A DNA stretch of 64,000 nucleotides from Phycisphaerae bacterium. GTDB taxonomy: Bacteria > Planctomycetota > Phycisphaerae > Phycisphaerales > UBA1924. Positions 25,713-33,968 of this stretch are shown one piece after another; within the stretch, counting starts at the first letter, position 1, and the number at the start of each line of letters is the position of its first letter. Below the pieces are notes generated by a model. That model ran no database searches, was not told where the DNA came from, and saw only the letters and a program-made list of their open reading frames with translations. The position numbers were made by a program, and so were the translations under genes. The DNA lies in contig JAUILU010000001.1 in the NCBI GenBank assembly GCA_030432905.1, forward strand, positions 620,001 to 684,000. The letters run 5' to 3'.

Positions 25713-26762
25713 TCACCCGCCGATGTACTTGGCGTAGATCGACCGGGCCCGCCCCGCGTCCTCGGTGCCGCGCACAATCGCTCGGCCGTCCTCGAACACC
25801 GTAAGCTCGACCGCGTCTCCCACGTCCGCCGACTCGCCCGCGAGTTCCCCCCGCACAAGCCCGTCGAGCGTGGTCACCGCGCCAAATTTCGCAAGCGCCG
25901 CCGCGATGATCGCGAGGTCTGCTTTGCCCTGCTTTGCCGGCACGACCTGCACCGCGCCCCGGCCGCAGAGCTTGGTCGTACGACCGACACCTACCCCATC
26001 CAGGAAATCGTGTCGGCCCTGGCCGCAGCAAATGCAATCCGTGTCCCTGCTGCCCGACAGATCCATCGACCGAGCCGCGCCGGTCCACGCATCGAACTCT
26101 TCGAGCCGGATCGGCAGTGTGTCTGCGCCCTCAACGATCAGCCGCATCGCGATCGCGGCTTGCCTCACACCGATCATCTGCACGATCGGACCGAGCACGC
26201 CAGCCGTGTCGCACGTTTCGTGCTGCGTCGGCAGGTCGCGGTGCAAACACCGCAGACACGGCCCACGCCCGGGCACGATCGGCGTGATTGTCCCGCGCGT
26301 GCCGACGGCTCCACCGATGACAAGCGGGATCCCCTCGCTAATCGCGAGATCGTTGAGCAGGTACCGCGTCTCGAAATTGTCGGTGCCGTCGACGATAACA
26401 TCCGCCTCGTCGAGCAGTTCCTCGACGTTCTCTGCCGACACATCTGCCGCGTGGGCTTCGATGACAATCGACGAGTTGACGAATTCCAAACGCCTCTTCG
26501 CGGCGATCGCCTTCGGTGCCCCCGCTCGTGCATCGGCTTCGGTGTAGAGCCCCTGCCTCTGCAGATTGGTCAGCTCGACAACATCACGATCGATCAGAAT
26601 CAACCGGCCCACGCCGGCCCTTGCCAGCACATCGACTGAAGCGCACCCGAGCGCGCCGGTCCCGACAACCGCGACCGTCGACAGGCCAAGCGCCGCCTGA
26701 CCCTCGCGCCCGATCTCCGGGAGCAGGCTCTGGCGGTGGTATCTGTCGTCGGCGCGTGTCAT
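25713..26762 (-). CDS. ThiF/MoeB/HesA-family adenylyltransferase
   Basis: A 349-residue E1-like enzyme. YHRQSLLPEIGREGQAAL and VAVVGTGALGCASVDVLARAG form the ATP-binding start, LILIDRDVVELTNLQRQ and ADVIVDGTDNFETRYLLND are the adenylation and Mg-binding motifs, and HETCDTAGVLGP holds the conserved Cys. Two cysteine pairs (CLRC and CICC) form the structural zinc site. It activates the C-terminus of a ThiS/MoaD-type sulfur carrier for thiamine, molybdopterin or tRNA thiolation. The final 100 residues, after CGQG, are an extra domain not present in short MoeB. MTRADD at 26762 is the preferred start, with MPEMTR at 26771 possible. No carrier protein gene is adjacent. Confidence 0.9.
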   Translation of the reverse strand: MTRADDRYHRQSLLPEIGREGQAALGLSTVAVVGTGALGCASVDVLARAGVGRLILIDRDVVELTNLQRQGLYTEADARAGAPKAIAAKRRLEFVNSSIVIEAHAADVSAENVEELLDEADVIVDGTDNFETRYLLNDLAISEGIPLVIGGAVGTRGTITPIVPGRGPCLRCLHRDLPTQHETCDTAGVLGPIVQMIGVRQAAIAMRLIVEGADTLPIRLEEFDAWTGAARSMDLSGSRDTDCICCGQGRHDFLDGVGVGRTTKLCGRGAVQVVPAKQGKADLAIIAAALAKFGAVTTLDGLVRGELAGESADVGDAVELTVFEDGRAIVRGTEDAGRARSIYAKYIGG

Positions 26763-26809
26763 CTCGGGCATCCTAGACCCGGGCCGCCACCATGCGGTAC
26801 GCTCCCGCC

Positions 26810-27466
26810 ATGGCACGATGCGACAGCGAAATCAAATACCCCCAAGAAGGCCTCGGCTGGAGGCCGCCGGACCTGACCAAGATCCGCTTCGAGTCGGATC
26901 GGCTCATCATCCGGGCCTACGAGCTAACCGACGTCGACGCGGTCTACAACGCCGTCAACACCTGCCGACCCGAGCTCAGGCCCTGGATGCCCTGGGCCGC
27001 GGCGGACCACCTCGAACCCGCCTCGACCGCGCAGTACATCACCACCCAGATCATGAACACCCGCAAACCCGACACATGGGTCAACGTCGGACTCGGGATC
27101 TTCCACAAAGACACCGGCGAGTTCATGGGCGGCACAGGCGTCCACGACGTCCGCAGAGACACCGCGAGCTGCGAGACCGGTTACTGGATCGTCACGCCGC
27201 ACACCGGCAAGGGCTACGCGACCGAAGCCTGCAAACGAACCATCGACTGGGCGCTCGCCCCGCAAGACAAGCAAGGCCTGGGCCTCCGCCGAGTCCGGAT
27301 CTTCTGCTCGCAGCACAACATCGCCTCCGTCAAAGTCATCGAGAAACTCGGCATCCGGAAGGAAGTCGAGATGAAAGACGACTACTGGATCGAAGGCATC
27401 GGCTGCACCACACGACTCGGCTGGGGCGTGATGGCCGACGAGTGGCACGCCAAGCAACCGATCTAG
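26810..27466 (+). CDS. GNAT-family N-acetyltransferase (RimJ/RimL-like)
   Basis: A 218-residue acetyltransferase. The opening RFESDRLIIRAYELTDVDAVY and RPWMPWA are typical of RimJ/RimL enzymes; the acetyl-CoA loop is GYWIVTPHTGKGYATEACKR (in the family, the Q/RxxGxG/A position is HTGKGYA), and RIFCSQHNIASVKVIEKLG is motif B, ending the fold. Such proteins acetylate N-terminal amines of ribosomal proteins or small-molecule amines. The start at 26810 is chosen over ATG 26792 because the protein then begins close to the fold; neither has a clear ribosome site. Divergent from the ThiF gene, 47 bases apart. Confidence 0.88.
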   Translation: MARCDSEIKYPQEGLGWRPPDLTKIRFESDRLIIRAYELTDVDAVYNAVNTCRPELRPWMPWAAADHLEPASTAQYITTQIMNTRKPDTWVNVGLGIFHKDTGEFMGGTGVHDVRRDTASCETGYWIVTPHTGKGYATEACKRTIDWALAPQDKQGLGLRRVRIFCSQHNIASVKVIEKLGIRKEVEMKDDYWIEGIGCTTRLGWGVMADEWHAKQPI

Positions 27467-27474
27467 TCAACGCA

Positions 27475-28692
27475 TCACACCCGCCGAAGCGTCAGCACGT
27501 TGATCTCGGGACGCACACCGAATCTAAACGGCGCAACAGACATACCGACACCCGTCGAGATAAACACCCGGCACCACGGCCCCTGCACCATGCCCGCGCG
27601 GTACTTCTCGCCAAACCGACTCGGCACTCCCGGCGAACCGATGATCGGCAGACGGACCTGCCCGCCGTGCGTGTGGCCTGAGAGCATCAAATCGATCCGG
27701 TGATCGCCCGCTTCGCGCATCTCCGCCGCGTCCGGGTTGTGCGAGAGCAGCAGCCTCGGCATGTCCGGGTCCACCCCGCCCAGAGCGCGCCGGTAGTCGA
27801 CCTTGGATTCCAGCAAGTCGCCGACCCCCGCGATGCACAGCCCCTCTTCTCGATCGGTGAGTGTGCGCTGCCTGCCGAAGTAGCACCTGCCGTTGTCGAT
27901 CATCCGCACGCCGGCGTTTTCGAGCGCCCGGCGCATCTTGTAAGCCCCCGCGTACCAGTCGTGGTTCCCAAGCACACCCACCGTCGGGACAGCGTCTGCT
28001 AGCGGCCGCATGATCTCCGCGGCTTCATCGATGTGCGTCGGCCCGTTGTGCACATAGTCACCGGTCAACACGACAAGGTCCGGCTTCTGTCTCAAGCCCG
28101 TTTCGACGGCGCGCTCGATAAACGAAGCCGTGATCCTCGGCCCGCGGTGCGTGTCGGTCAGCTGGAGCACGCGCACGCCGTCGAGTTCGTTCGGCAGATC
28201 GGCAATCGGAACATCGCGCCGATCGACATGCAGTTGCCAAGGTTCGACGATCGTCGCGTACGCCATCGAACCTGCACCAACCGCGAGCACCGCCTCGGGC
28301 ACCGATCCGATCAGCGCGTACCGCCGACGACGATCCACACCCTCTGGGCTCTTTGCCATCAACCAACGCGAGAACCACTTGCTGAGGAAGCGGAAGACAA
28401 TGAACCCAAGCGCGATCAACGCGAACCCGGCAGCGTTGGCCAGCACGGCAAAGCCGAGCGAGTACGCGGTTTCGTACCCGAACACAACTTTGAGTACAAA
28501 CCACACGGGAAGCACGGCGACCTGCAGCACGCCGTCAACAAGCGTCCATGCGTCGTTGATGTGCCCATCGATCCATCGCTCGTTGTGCCTCCATGAGCCG
28601 AGCGCAGAGAACAGGAGCCACGCAGTCACCCACAGAAACGCTCGGCGTCGAAATCTGCGCCAGCGGTTCGGGGGTGCTTTCTCGGGCTCCAT
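27475..28692 (-). CDS. Membrane-anchored metallophosphoesterase (YkuE/YaeI-like)
   Basis: A 405-residue protein. The first 150 residues carry three to four hydrophobic helices (FLWVTAWLLFSALGSW, LQVAVLPVWFVLKVVFGY, FAVLANAAGFALIALGFIVF). The catalytic domain follows: LQLTDTHRG (DxH), VLTGDYVHNGP (GDxx), VLGNHDWYAG (GNHD), LLLSHNPDAA and LMLSGHTHGGQ (GHxH). All five motifs needed for the two-metal site are intact. Enzymes of this group act on UDP-glucose or UDP-diacylglucosamine-like lipid intermediates or unknown phosphodiesters at the membrane. The start at 28692 is 15 bases after the hairpin that follows rpsG. Confidence 0.9.
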   Translation of the reverse strand: MEPEKAPPNRWRRFRRRAFLWVTAWLLFSALGSWRHNERWIDGHINDAWTLVDGVLQVAVLPVWFVLKVVFGYETAYSLGFAVLANAAGFALIALGFIVFRFLSKWFSRWLMAKSPEGVDRRRRYALIGSVPEAVLAVGAGSMAYATIVEPWQLHVDRRDVPIADLPNELDGVRVLQLTDTHRGPRITASFIERAVETGLRQKPDLVVLTGDYVHNGPTHIDEAAEIMRPLADAVPTVGVLGNHDWYAGAYKMRRALENAGVRMIDNGRCYFGRQRTLTDREEGLCIAGVGDLLESKVDYRRALGGVDPDMPRLLLSHNPDAAEMREAGDHRIDLMLSGHTHGGQVRLPIIGSPGVPSRFGEKYRAGMVQGPWCRVFISTGVGMSVAPFRFGVRPEINVLTLRRV

Positions 28693-28707
28693 GCCCCAGC
28701 TACGAGA

Positions 28708-28737
28708 ACGGGCCGCCCCGTGTTCGGAGCGGCCCGT
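28708..28737 (-). terminator. Hairpin terminator after rpsG
   Basis: ACGGGCCGC (28708-28716) and GCGGCCCGT (28729-28737) form a perfect 9-bp stem, extended inside by three pairs after one mismatch. It lies 26 bases beyond the rpsG stop on the minus strand. The T-run is weak, so the metallophosphoesterase gene may receive some read-through. Confidence 0.55.
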
Positions 28738-28763
28738 GAAGTTGATTACTTTGGCAATCGGAT

Positions 28764-29255
28764 TTACGCGAAGTGGCTAAACGCCTTGTTCGCCTCGGCC
28801 ATGCGGTGGACTTCCTCACGCTTGGTCATGGCCTTGCCCTCGCCGCGGGCGGCGCTGAAGATCTCGTCGGCCAGACGATCGGCGATCGGGCGGCCCTTCT
28901 CGGCGCGAGCCGCGGTGATGATCCAGCGGAACGCCAGCGCCTGCTGACGCTTGCGGTCGACCTGCATCGGGACCTGGTAGTTCGCACCACCGATACGCTT
29001 GCTGCGGACCTCCACGAACGGCTTGACCTTGTCGATAGCCATGTGGAAGCAATCGAGCGAAGACTTCGGCGCGTTGGGGTCGTCGATCTTGTCCAGACGA
29101 GCCTGGATGTTGTCGAGGGCGTTGTAGATGTTGCGCTGGGCAACAGACTTCTTGCCGTCGAGCATGATGCAGTTGGTGAATTTGGCGAGGATCTTGTCGC
29201 CGAAGACGGGATCTGGGCGGAGCTGGTCCGCGCTGCGTGTGATTCGACCACCCAT
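28764..29255 (-). CDS. rpsG: 30S ribosomal protein S7
   Basis: A 163-residue protein matching S7, which binds the 3' major domain of 16S rRNA and starts assembly of the small-subunit head. MGGRITRSADQLRPDPVFGDK, LDGKKSVAQRNIYNAL, VEVRSKRIGGANYQVPMQV and FRWIITAARAEKGRPIADRL are the conserved stretches. GGAG 9 bases before the ATG at 29255 sets the start. The normal neighbours fusA and tufA do not follow; a hairpin does. Between it and rpsL lies a tRNA-Tyr gene. Confidence 0.96.
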   Translation of the reverse strand: MGGRITRSADQLRPDPVFGDKILAKFTNCIMLDGKKSVAQRNIYNALDNIQARLDKIDDPNAPKSSLDCFHMAIDKVKPFVEVRSKRIGGANYQVPMQVDRKRQQALAFRWIITAARAEKGRPIADRLADEIFSAARGEGKAMTKREEVHRMAEANKAFSHFA

Positions 29256-29358
29256 GGTGGATCTCCTTGGCTCATCTGTCGGCCTTTGCCGACTCGTGTT
29301 CACCCCGCTCTTCAAGGCGTGCGGGATTACTTGCCTATGTCACTTTGTTCTTCGCGAA

Positions 29359-29437
29359 TGGGACGGGCAGGAATCGAACCTGCTCAGCATACGCGGGAGA
29401 TTTACAGTCTCTTGGGCTCTCCAAGGCCAGCCGTCCC
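29359..29437 (-). tRNA. tRNA-Tyr (GUA)
   Basis: On the minus strand the 7-bp acceptor stem GGGACGG/CCGTCCC closes a class II tRNA with anticodon loop CTGTAAA (anticodon GTA), a T arm GCAGG-TTCGATT-CCTGC and a variable arm containing GCGTATGC. The discriminator is A and CCA is not encoded. The gene lies in the 211-base gap between rpsL and rpsG, on their strand, 29 bases after the rpsL stop. The upstream bases CGTCCCG (29444-29450 on the plus strand read as CGGGACG) can pair with the tRNA 5' acceptor strand. Confidence 0.93.
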
Positions 29438-29466
29438 GGTCAACGGGACGACTTGGGATCGCCCCG

Positions 29467-29838
29467 TTACTTGCCCTTCTTCACGCCATACTTTGAGCGG
29501 CCCTGCTTGCGGCCGTCAACTGCGAGCGTGTCGAGAGCACCACGGACGACGTGATATCGAACACCGGGAAGGTCACGCACACGACCGCCGCGGACGAGCA
29601 CGATCGAGTGCTCCTGCAGGTTGTGGCCTTCGCCACCGATGTACGCGGTCACTTCCTTGCCGTTGGACAGACGCACACGAGCGATCTTCCGGAGCGCCGA
29701 GTTGGGCTTCTTCGGGGTCGCGGTCTTCACAGACAAGCACACGCCGCGCCGCTGGGGGCACGAGTTGAGGTCGCGCACCTTCGACTTGGTCTTTGGCGTC
29801 CGGCGAGGGTTGCGTACGAGTTGGTTGATCGTTGGCAT
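29467..29838 (-). CDS. rpsL: 30S ribosomal protein S12
   Basis: A 123-residue protein matching S12, the decoding-centre protein of the small subunit. [32 protein letters not shown] and [20 protein letters not shown] are typical. The decoding loop TPKKPNS keeps Lys43, but the second loop reads [15 protein letters not shown], so residue 88 is Arg (codon CGT) where E. coli has Lys. Lys88Arg is a classic streptomycin-resistance change in other bacteria. It is transcribed ahead of tRNA-Tyr and rpsG, with a good promoter 125 bases upstream. Confidence 0.97.
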   Translation of the reverse strand: MPTINQLVRNPRRTPKTKSKVRDLNSCPQRRGVCLSVKTATPKKPNSALRKIARVRLSNGKEVTAYIGGEGHNLQEHSIVLVRGGRVRDLPGVRYHVVRGALDTLAVDGRKQGRSKYGVKKGK

Positions 29839-29962
29839 GCGAATCTGATCCCGTGGAGCCTTACCCAGGCCCTCTCAAACCATCCGAAGCCACCCGGCCC
29901 CGGCGTGTCTGTCTAGTCCAATACCCACACAGACCGGGTCACCCCGGCCGACTGAGCCCGGA

Positions 29963-29990
29963 AGTGTAGCCCTGCGGCTGCGATCTTCAA
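29963..29990 (-). promoter_or_regulatory. Sigma70-type promoter of the rpsL-tRNA-rpsG transcript
   Basis: Read on the minus strand, TTGAAG (29990-29985) and TACACT (29968-29963) are separated by 16 bases. The -10 box ends 125 bases before the rpsL ATG, leaving a leader long enough for regulation. Confidence 0.5.
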
Positions 29991-30058
29991 GAATCTAGAG
30001 CGTCCAAGCCCGCCTTTTGAGCCCCCAAGGCCCGTCAAGGGCGGCTGGCACCCCCAAA

Positions 30059-30661
30059 TTATCGCCGGCTGGCGGTCTTCTTGATCTCCCGGCTCTCGAT
30101 CCAGACCTTCTCGTTGGTCTCGATGTCGATCATCTCCAGCGTCACCTGGTAGAAATTCACGACCTTCTTCGAGTCCAGCGATCGCTCCTTCACGTCCTTG
30201 ATCCGGCCCAGCATCATGTAGTCGGCGCCCTTCTCCATCGCGGCCCGCTTGATCGTCGCCGGGTCGCGGAACTCGAGCTCTTCGAGCCGCTCCTGCCGAA
30301 GCTCGGCCCGCAGATCACGCTCGGCGATGAACCGGACCTTGCCCGAATTTAGCAGCTCCTCTTGGATCACGTCGGTGAACAGGTCCGAGTCGATGTAGTC
30401 GCCCGTCTCGTTCTTGACTGTGCCGACCACGACGAGCGGCCGCTTGTCGTTGACCGCCATGTGCTCGACGAGCCAGGGCTTGCTGAGCGCATCCTCGATC
30501 ATGCCTTGCGCAATCTGCCTCGCATCCTCGTCGTCGAAGCGGTAGTCGAGATCAACGGTGTCCGTCGGATCGATCCGCTTCACTTTCCAGTTCGGGCTGC
30601 AGCCCACGATCGTCATCGCCGAGGTCGCCGCGACGAGTGCAAGCAGTTTGTTCATTCGCAT
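30059..30661 (-). CDS. LpoB-like lipoprotein, penicillin-binding protein activator
   Basis: A 200-residue outer-membrane lipoprotein. The signal peptide MRMNKLLALVAATSAMTIVG ends at a lipobox with Cys in VGCS. The domain has the LpoB-type reading: DDEDARQIAQGMIEDALS, RPLVVVGTVKNETGDYID, FTDVIQEELLNSGKVRFI and ADYMMLGRIKDVKERS. In enterobacteria LpoB activates PBP1B from the outer membrane. The ATG at 30661 follows GGAG by 8 bases. The adjacent upstream gene on the same strand is a COG3014-like lipoprotein, a pairing known from other genomes with lpoB. Here it agrees with dacB in implying a peptidoglycan wall. Confidence 0.85.
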   Translation of the reverse strand: MRMNKLLALVAATSAMTIVGCSPNWKVKRIDPTDTVDLDYRFDDEDARQIAQGMIEDALSKPWLVEHMAVNDKRPLVVVGTVKNETGDYIDSDLFTDVIQEELLNSGKVRFIAERDLRAELRQERLEELEFRDPATIKRAAMEKGADYMMLGRIKDVKERSLDSKKVVNFYQVTLEMIDIETNEKVWIESREIKKTASRR

Positions 30662-30686
30662 CAGAAGCTCCAGTCTCCCGGCGTCG

Positions 30687-32042
30687 TTAGCCGGGCCAGT
30701 ATTCCACAATCGAATCGAGGCCGAACGAGCCGCCCCGGATCTCTTTCCATTCACCCTCGTGCTGGCGCTGCCCGCCCGACCCGAGGAACACAACCCGTGC
30801 GCGGTGCGCGCCCTCAGGCAGATCGACAACCGTCGCCCACGCAGCGCCGGGCAGCATGGTCCAGCAGCGCACGTCCGCCTTCTCGGTCACCGCCAAGTAC
30901 GCGAGCCCGCCGACGATCGAGACGAGCAACCCCGCGGCTTTGATCGCCGGATCCGCGTCGGAGTTCTCAAGAACAAGCCCGCCCGCGGTAAATATGCCGC
31001 TCTTGGTCAGCGCCCGCAGGTACGTCCGAGCGTGAACCAGCGGCAGCTCACTCTCGAAGTTTGCCTCGGCAACAGCGCTGAAATCCTCGATAAAGTCCAG
31101 CTCAACGGAGCCCGTCGTGCCGTCGGCGTACTCGATCTCGGCGATGGCCCTGTCTGCGCCTGACCCGCCACGCACGATCTGCGGCAGCTCGAAGTAGATC
31201 GGTGTCACGTACACGTAGTACGGCCCGACATTCTGCCTCGCCAGCGTCGGCCCCACGCCCCCCACCGCGACAAAGAGCGCATCCTGTTTCTGGTCATCAA
31301 AGCCGGAGAGCGAATCGACGTATGAGATATCCGCGGTGATCCCAAGCCCGGCCTGCGCGTTCGCTGCGGATTCGAGTCGGCGGATCGCGGTCGATGCCAT
31401 GTCCGACTGCCCCGACTCGATAAACGCGACGGCTGACAGGTACACACCGAGCGGGCTCTCAATGAACTGGCCGGGCCGATCGAAACGAACCTCCGACTGC
31501 CCGCCGCGGTCGTGGATCTCGTCGAGCAACTCCTCGAACCGGTCTCGCATCTCGTTGGCTTTGAGCGCCATCCGCCGGGCCTCCACCGTGGGCCCGTTCT
31601 CGATGGTGCCCGCGTCGAAGTGTGCGAGCATCTTGATCACATTGATGTACTGCTCTTCGTACGCGCGTGTGATGTACCGGCTCGCGCGTTCGCTCACGAG
31701 CCACTGGCCAGCGATGTCAGAGATGCTCTGCTCGTTGAACATCTCCGTGTGAAGCTCTGCCGCGTTGAGCATCTCGATCGCGCGATCAGTGTCGCCCTCG
31801 GCAGCCGCGGCGGCCCCACGCTCAAGCAGCCAGAGCACTCGGCTTCGCCTCGAATAGAGCCCCTTCTCGTTCGCCTCGTCCAGCATCATCGAAGCACCGG
31901 CGTAGTCGCCCCGGTCGTGGGCGTAGACCAGCCGGTCGCGATGCCGATCGAACGCGGATTCGCAGCCAAGCCCCGCGCAGAGCATGAGCGCGACGACGAT
32001 CGACGCCGACACGGTGAGCGGGATGGAACGGACCGGCTTCAC
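30687..32042 (-). CDS. COG3014-like lipoprotein, partner of LpoB-like gene
   Basis: Read from GTG 32042 this is a 451-residue lipoprotein: MKPVRSIPLTVSASIVVALM, then the lipobox in AGLGC. The body is helical with TPR-like pairs (RLVYAHDRGDYAGASMMLDE, ERGAAAAAEGDTDRAIEML), then a beta-rich C-terminal part (GPYYVYVTPIYFELP, VVFLGSGGQRQHEG). It resembles the uncharacterised COG3014 proteins that occur beside lpoB. An in-frame ATG at 32060 would add six residues, but a promoter overlaps that ATG, so the GTG is preferred; the message would have almost no leader. It ends 25 bases before the lpoB-like gene, so the two form an operon. Confidence 0.8.
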   Translation of the reverse strand: MKPVRSIPLTVSASIVVALMLCAGLGCESAFDRHRDRLVYAHDRGDYAGASMMLDEANEKGLYSRRSRVLWLLERGAAAAAEGDTDRAIEMLNAAELHTEMFNEQSISDIAGQWLVSERASRYITRAYEEQYINVIKMLAHFDAGTIENGPTVEARRMALKANEMRDRFEELLDEIHDRGGQSEVRFDRPGQFIESPLGVYLSAVAFIESGQSDMASTAIRRLESAANAQAGLGITADISYVDSLSGFDDQKQDALFVAVGGVGPTLARQNVGPYYVYVTPIYFELPQIVRGGSGADRAIAEIEYADGTTGSVELDFIEDFSAVAEANFESELPLVHARTYLRALTKSGIFTAGGLVLENSDADPAIKAAGLLVSIVGGLAYLAVTEKADVRCWTMLPGAAWATVVDLPEGAHRARVVFLGSGGQRQHEGEWKEIRGGSFGLDSIVEYWPG

Positions 32043-32051
32043 TAAGGTTGT

Positions 32052-32080
32052 ATAGTACATACTAGCATGTCCGATTTCAA
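32052..32080 (-). promoter_or_regulatory. Sigma70-type promoter overlapping the apparent start codon
   Basis: On the minus strand TTGAAA (32080-32075) and TACTAT (32057-32052) are exactly 17 bases apart. The -10 box directly follows the ATG at 32060, so transcription should start near 32045, just ahead of the GTG at 32042. Confidence 0.55.
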
Positions 32081-32100
32081 CCTTCCCCCTACCCTCAGCC

Positions 32101-32424
32101 ATGACCGATAAACCACACACCGGCCCGACCGTCGCAGAGATCCAGGAAATCATCCGCGAGCGGTACTTCGAGTCTGACAACGATCGGGGCACCGGGGGCA
32201 CATTTCTTTACTTCATGGAAGAGGTCGGCGAACTCGCCACGGCCCTGGCTAACAACAACAAACGCCGATCCGAGCCAACACAGGCAGAGCGGGACAACCT
32301 CGTCGAAGAGTTCGCCGACGTCATCGCGTGGCTCTGCACGCTAGCCAATATCAACGGCGTCGATCTCTCGGAAGCGCTCACAAAGTACACCGACTCATCA
32401 CGAGTCGAGGGTGTCAAGGACTGA
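32101..32424 (+). CDS. MazG-like nucleotide pyrophosphohydrolase
   Basis: A 107-residue all-alpha protein. FYFMEEVGELATAL-like spacing is seen as YFMEEVGELATALANNN (ExxE) and NLVEEFADVIAWLCTLAN (ExxD), the two helices that bind Mg in MazG and dUTPase-like proteins. Such proteins hydrolyse non-canonical or excess NTPs to NMP and pyrophosphate. The short single-domain form is widespread in bacteria. It is divergent from the COG3014-like gene (58 bases) and its last 11 bases overlap the 3' end of the convergent phosphatase gene. Confidence 0.88.
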   Translation: MTDKPHTGPTVAEIQEIIRERYFESDNDRGTGGTFLYFMEEVGELATALANNNKRRSEPTQAERDNLVEEFADVIAWLCTLANINGVDLSEALTKYTDSSRVEGVKD

Positions 32425-33892
32425 TCGCCTCGGCGTCGTCCGAGTACACCTCTCGCGCCGACGGCATGCGTTGGCTTGAACTCGACACCGGCCGATAGAT
32501 CTCGATCACCAGAGTGTCATCGTCGGGTGGTCCGTTGCGGAACGCATCGACGTGACCGAGCAGCGTCGCGGGCCAGCTTCCCTCGGCCTGCAAGCCGCTG
32601 GATGACAGGATCCCCTGCATGCCCCGGATGCCGAGCATCTTGCCGTCGCTGTTGCGCGCTTCGGTGGCTCCGTCGGTGTAAGCAATGAACCGGTCTCCAT
32701 TGGCAAACTCGACGGAAACCGTTTTCGATTCGAACGTGTCGTCATCGACCGCGCCGAGCAGGAAGGTGGTCGAGTCGATCTGGTCGATCGAGCCGTCGGC
32801 GCGGATGTGAAACGCAGGCGGGTGCCCCGCGTTGGCGTAGACCATCTCGTGCTTGCTCGGATCGACTTTGACTACAAGGCCCGTGACAAACACGGAGTGG
32901 GATGCCATCGTCAGCCGGACGTAGCGGTTCAGGAGCGCGAGCACCTCGCCCGGCTCGATGAACGGGTCTTCCGCGTACAGACGCGCGAGCTCGCCGTAGA
33001 GCCGGTTGACGGTCAGCGCCGCCGGGATGCCGTGACCCGTGACGTCGAGCACGACAACGGACAGTGTGTCCTGCGAGCCGTCGTGGTTCGGGCAGGAGTT
33101 GATGTGGAGGTAGTCGCCGCCGATCTGCCGCATGGGCTGGTATCGGTACGTAAACCTGACATCGCCCGAGGTCTGCGGCGCCGGGAACATCGCCTCGTGG
33201 ATGCGCCTCGCATCTGTGAGTTCCCGTCGGACCTCGCCGTAGCGGCGCTGGAGAAAGTAGAACTGCGACTCACGGAGCCTGCTCGATGAACGGTACCACG
33301 CAATGAAAATACCCGGCATAACGAGCAGCATCGTCGCGAGGGCGCCGAAGAAACTGGCCCAGGTGAAACTGCCGTCGATCGGCGTAAGCCTGCAGAACGC
33401 GTTCACACCGAGCACGGCACCCGCGACCAAGATCGCCTGCCGAACCGTCCAAGGCAAGAAGCATGTCGCGGTCGTGAACGACAAGAAGAACCCGAGCATG
33501 CCCGACATCTCGGTCAGCGGCAGGTTCGAGGCCCGAAGCGCCACGTTCATCAACCCATCGATGATCACGATCAGCATCGAGAGTTTGACGAGCTTGGTTG
33601 TGTCGTGCTTGCGGAACGAGGCGTACACAAAGCCCGCGATGTACATCACGGTCCAGAGTACAAACACGCCGAGCGTGAGCGACATCTTGCCGTCAACCGG
33701 GTGCTTGCCGACAGTTTCGAGATCGCCTGTGAGGGCGGCGAACACAAACACGAGCAGGAACCCGGTCGAGATGACACCGAGCGCGCCCATGATGCCGGTG
33801 AACCAGCGGAAGCGTCGGCTCAGCAGAGAACCCATCTCGGTTGCGAACTCGTGCTGGAACTCAGTTGTGTAGCTCGCGCTCGAACCTGCCAA
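32414..33892 (-). CDS. Membrane-bound SpoIIE/RsbU-type serine phosphatase
   Basis: A 492-residue protein. Residues 25-200 have five to six membrane helices (FTGIMGALGVISTGFLLVFV, LGVFVLWTVMYIAGFVYA, AILVAGAVLGVNAF and others). A short linker (QRRYGEVRRELTDARRIHEAMFP) leads into a PP2C-like SpoIIE domain: MRQIGGDYLHI (metal Asp), VVVLDVTGHGIPAAL, YANAGHPPAFHIRADG, IAYTDGATEARNSDGKMLG and DDDTLVIEI (last metal Asp). All metal ligands appear present. Enzymes of this class dephosphorylate anti-sigma antagonists in partner-switching. No STAS or anti-sigma kinase gene is adjacent, so the target is unknown. Confidence 0.9.
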   Translation of the reverse strand: MAGSSASYTTEFQHEFATEMGSLLSRRFRWFTGIMGALGVISTGFLLVFVFAALTGDLETVGKHPVDGKMSLTLGVFVLWTVMYIAGFVYASFRKHDTTKLVKLSMLIVIIDGLMNVALRASNLPLTEMSGMLGFFLSFTTATCFLPWTVRQAILVAGAVLGVNAFCRLTPIDGSFTWASFFGALATMLLVMPGIFIAWYRSSSRLRESQFYFLQRRYGEVRRELTDARRIHEAMFPAPQTSGDVRFTYRYQPMRQIGGDYLHINSCPNHDGSQDTLSVVVLDVTGHGIPAALTVNRLYGELARLYAEDPFIEPGEVLALLNRYVRLTMASHSVFVTGLVVKVDPSKHEMVYANAGHPPAFHIRADGSIDQIDSTTFLLGAVDDDTFESKTVSVEFANGDRFIAYTDGATEARNSDGKMLGIRGMQGILSSSGLQAEGSWPATLLGHVDAFRNGPPDDDTLVIEIYRPVSSSSQRMPSAREVYSDDAEAISP

Positions 33893-33968
33893 TCAACACC
33901 CCGCAAACATTCTCATCGAGACGGCCTCTTCTTAGCCGAACGGCTGCCGCCCTTTCACAACGTTCAGT

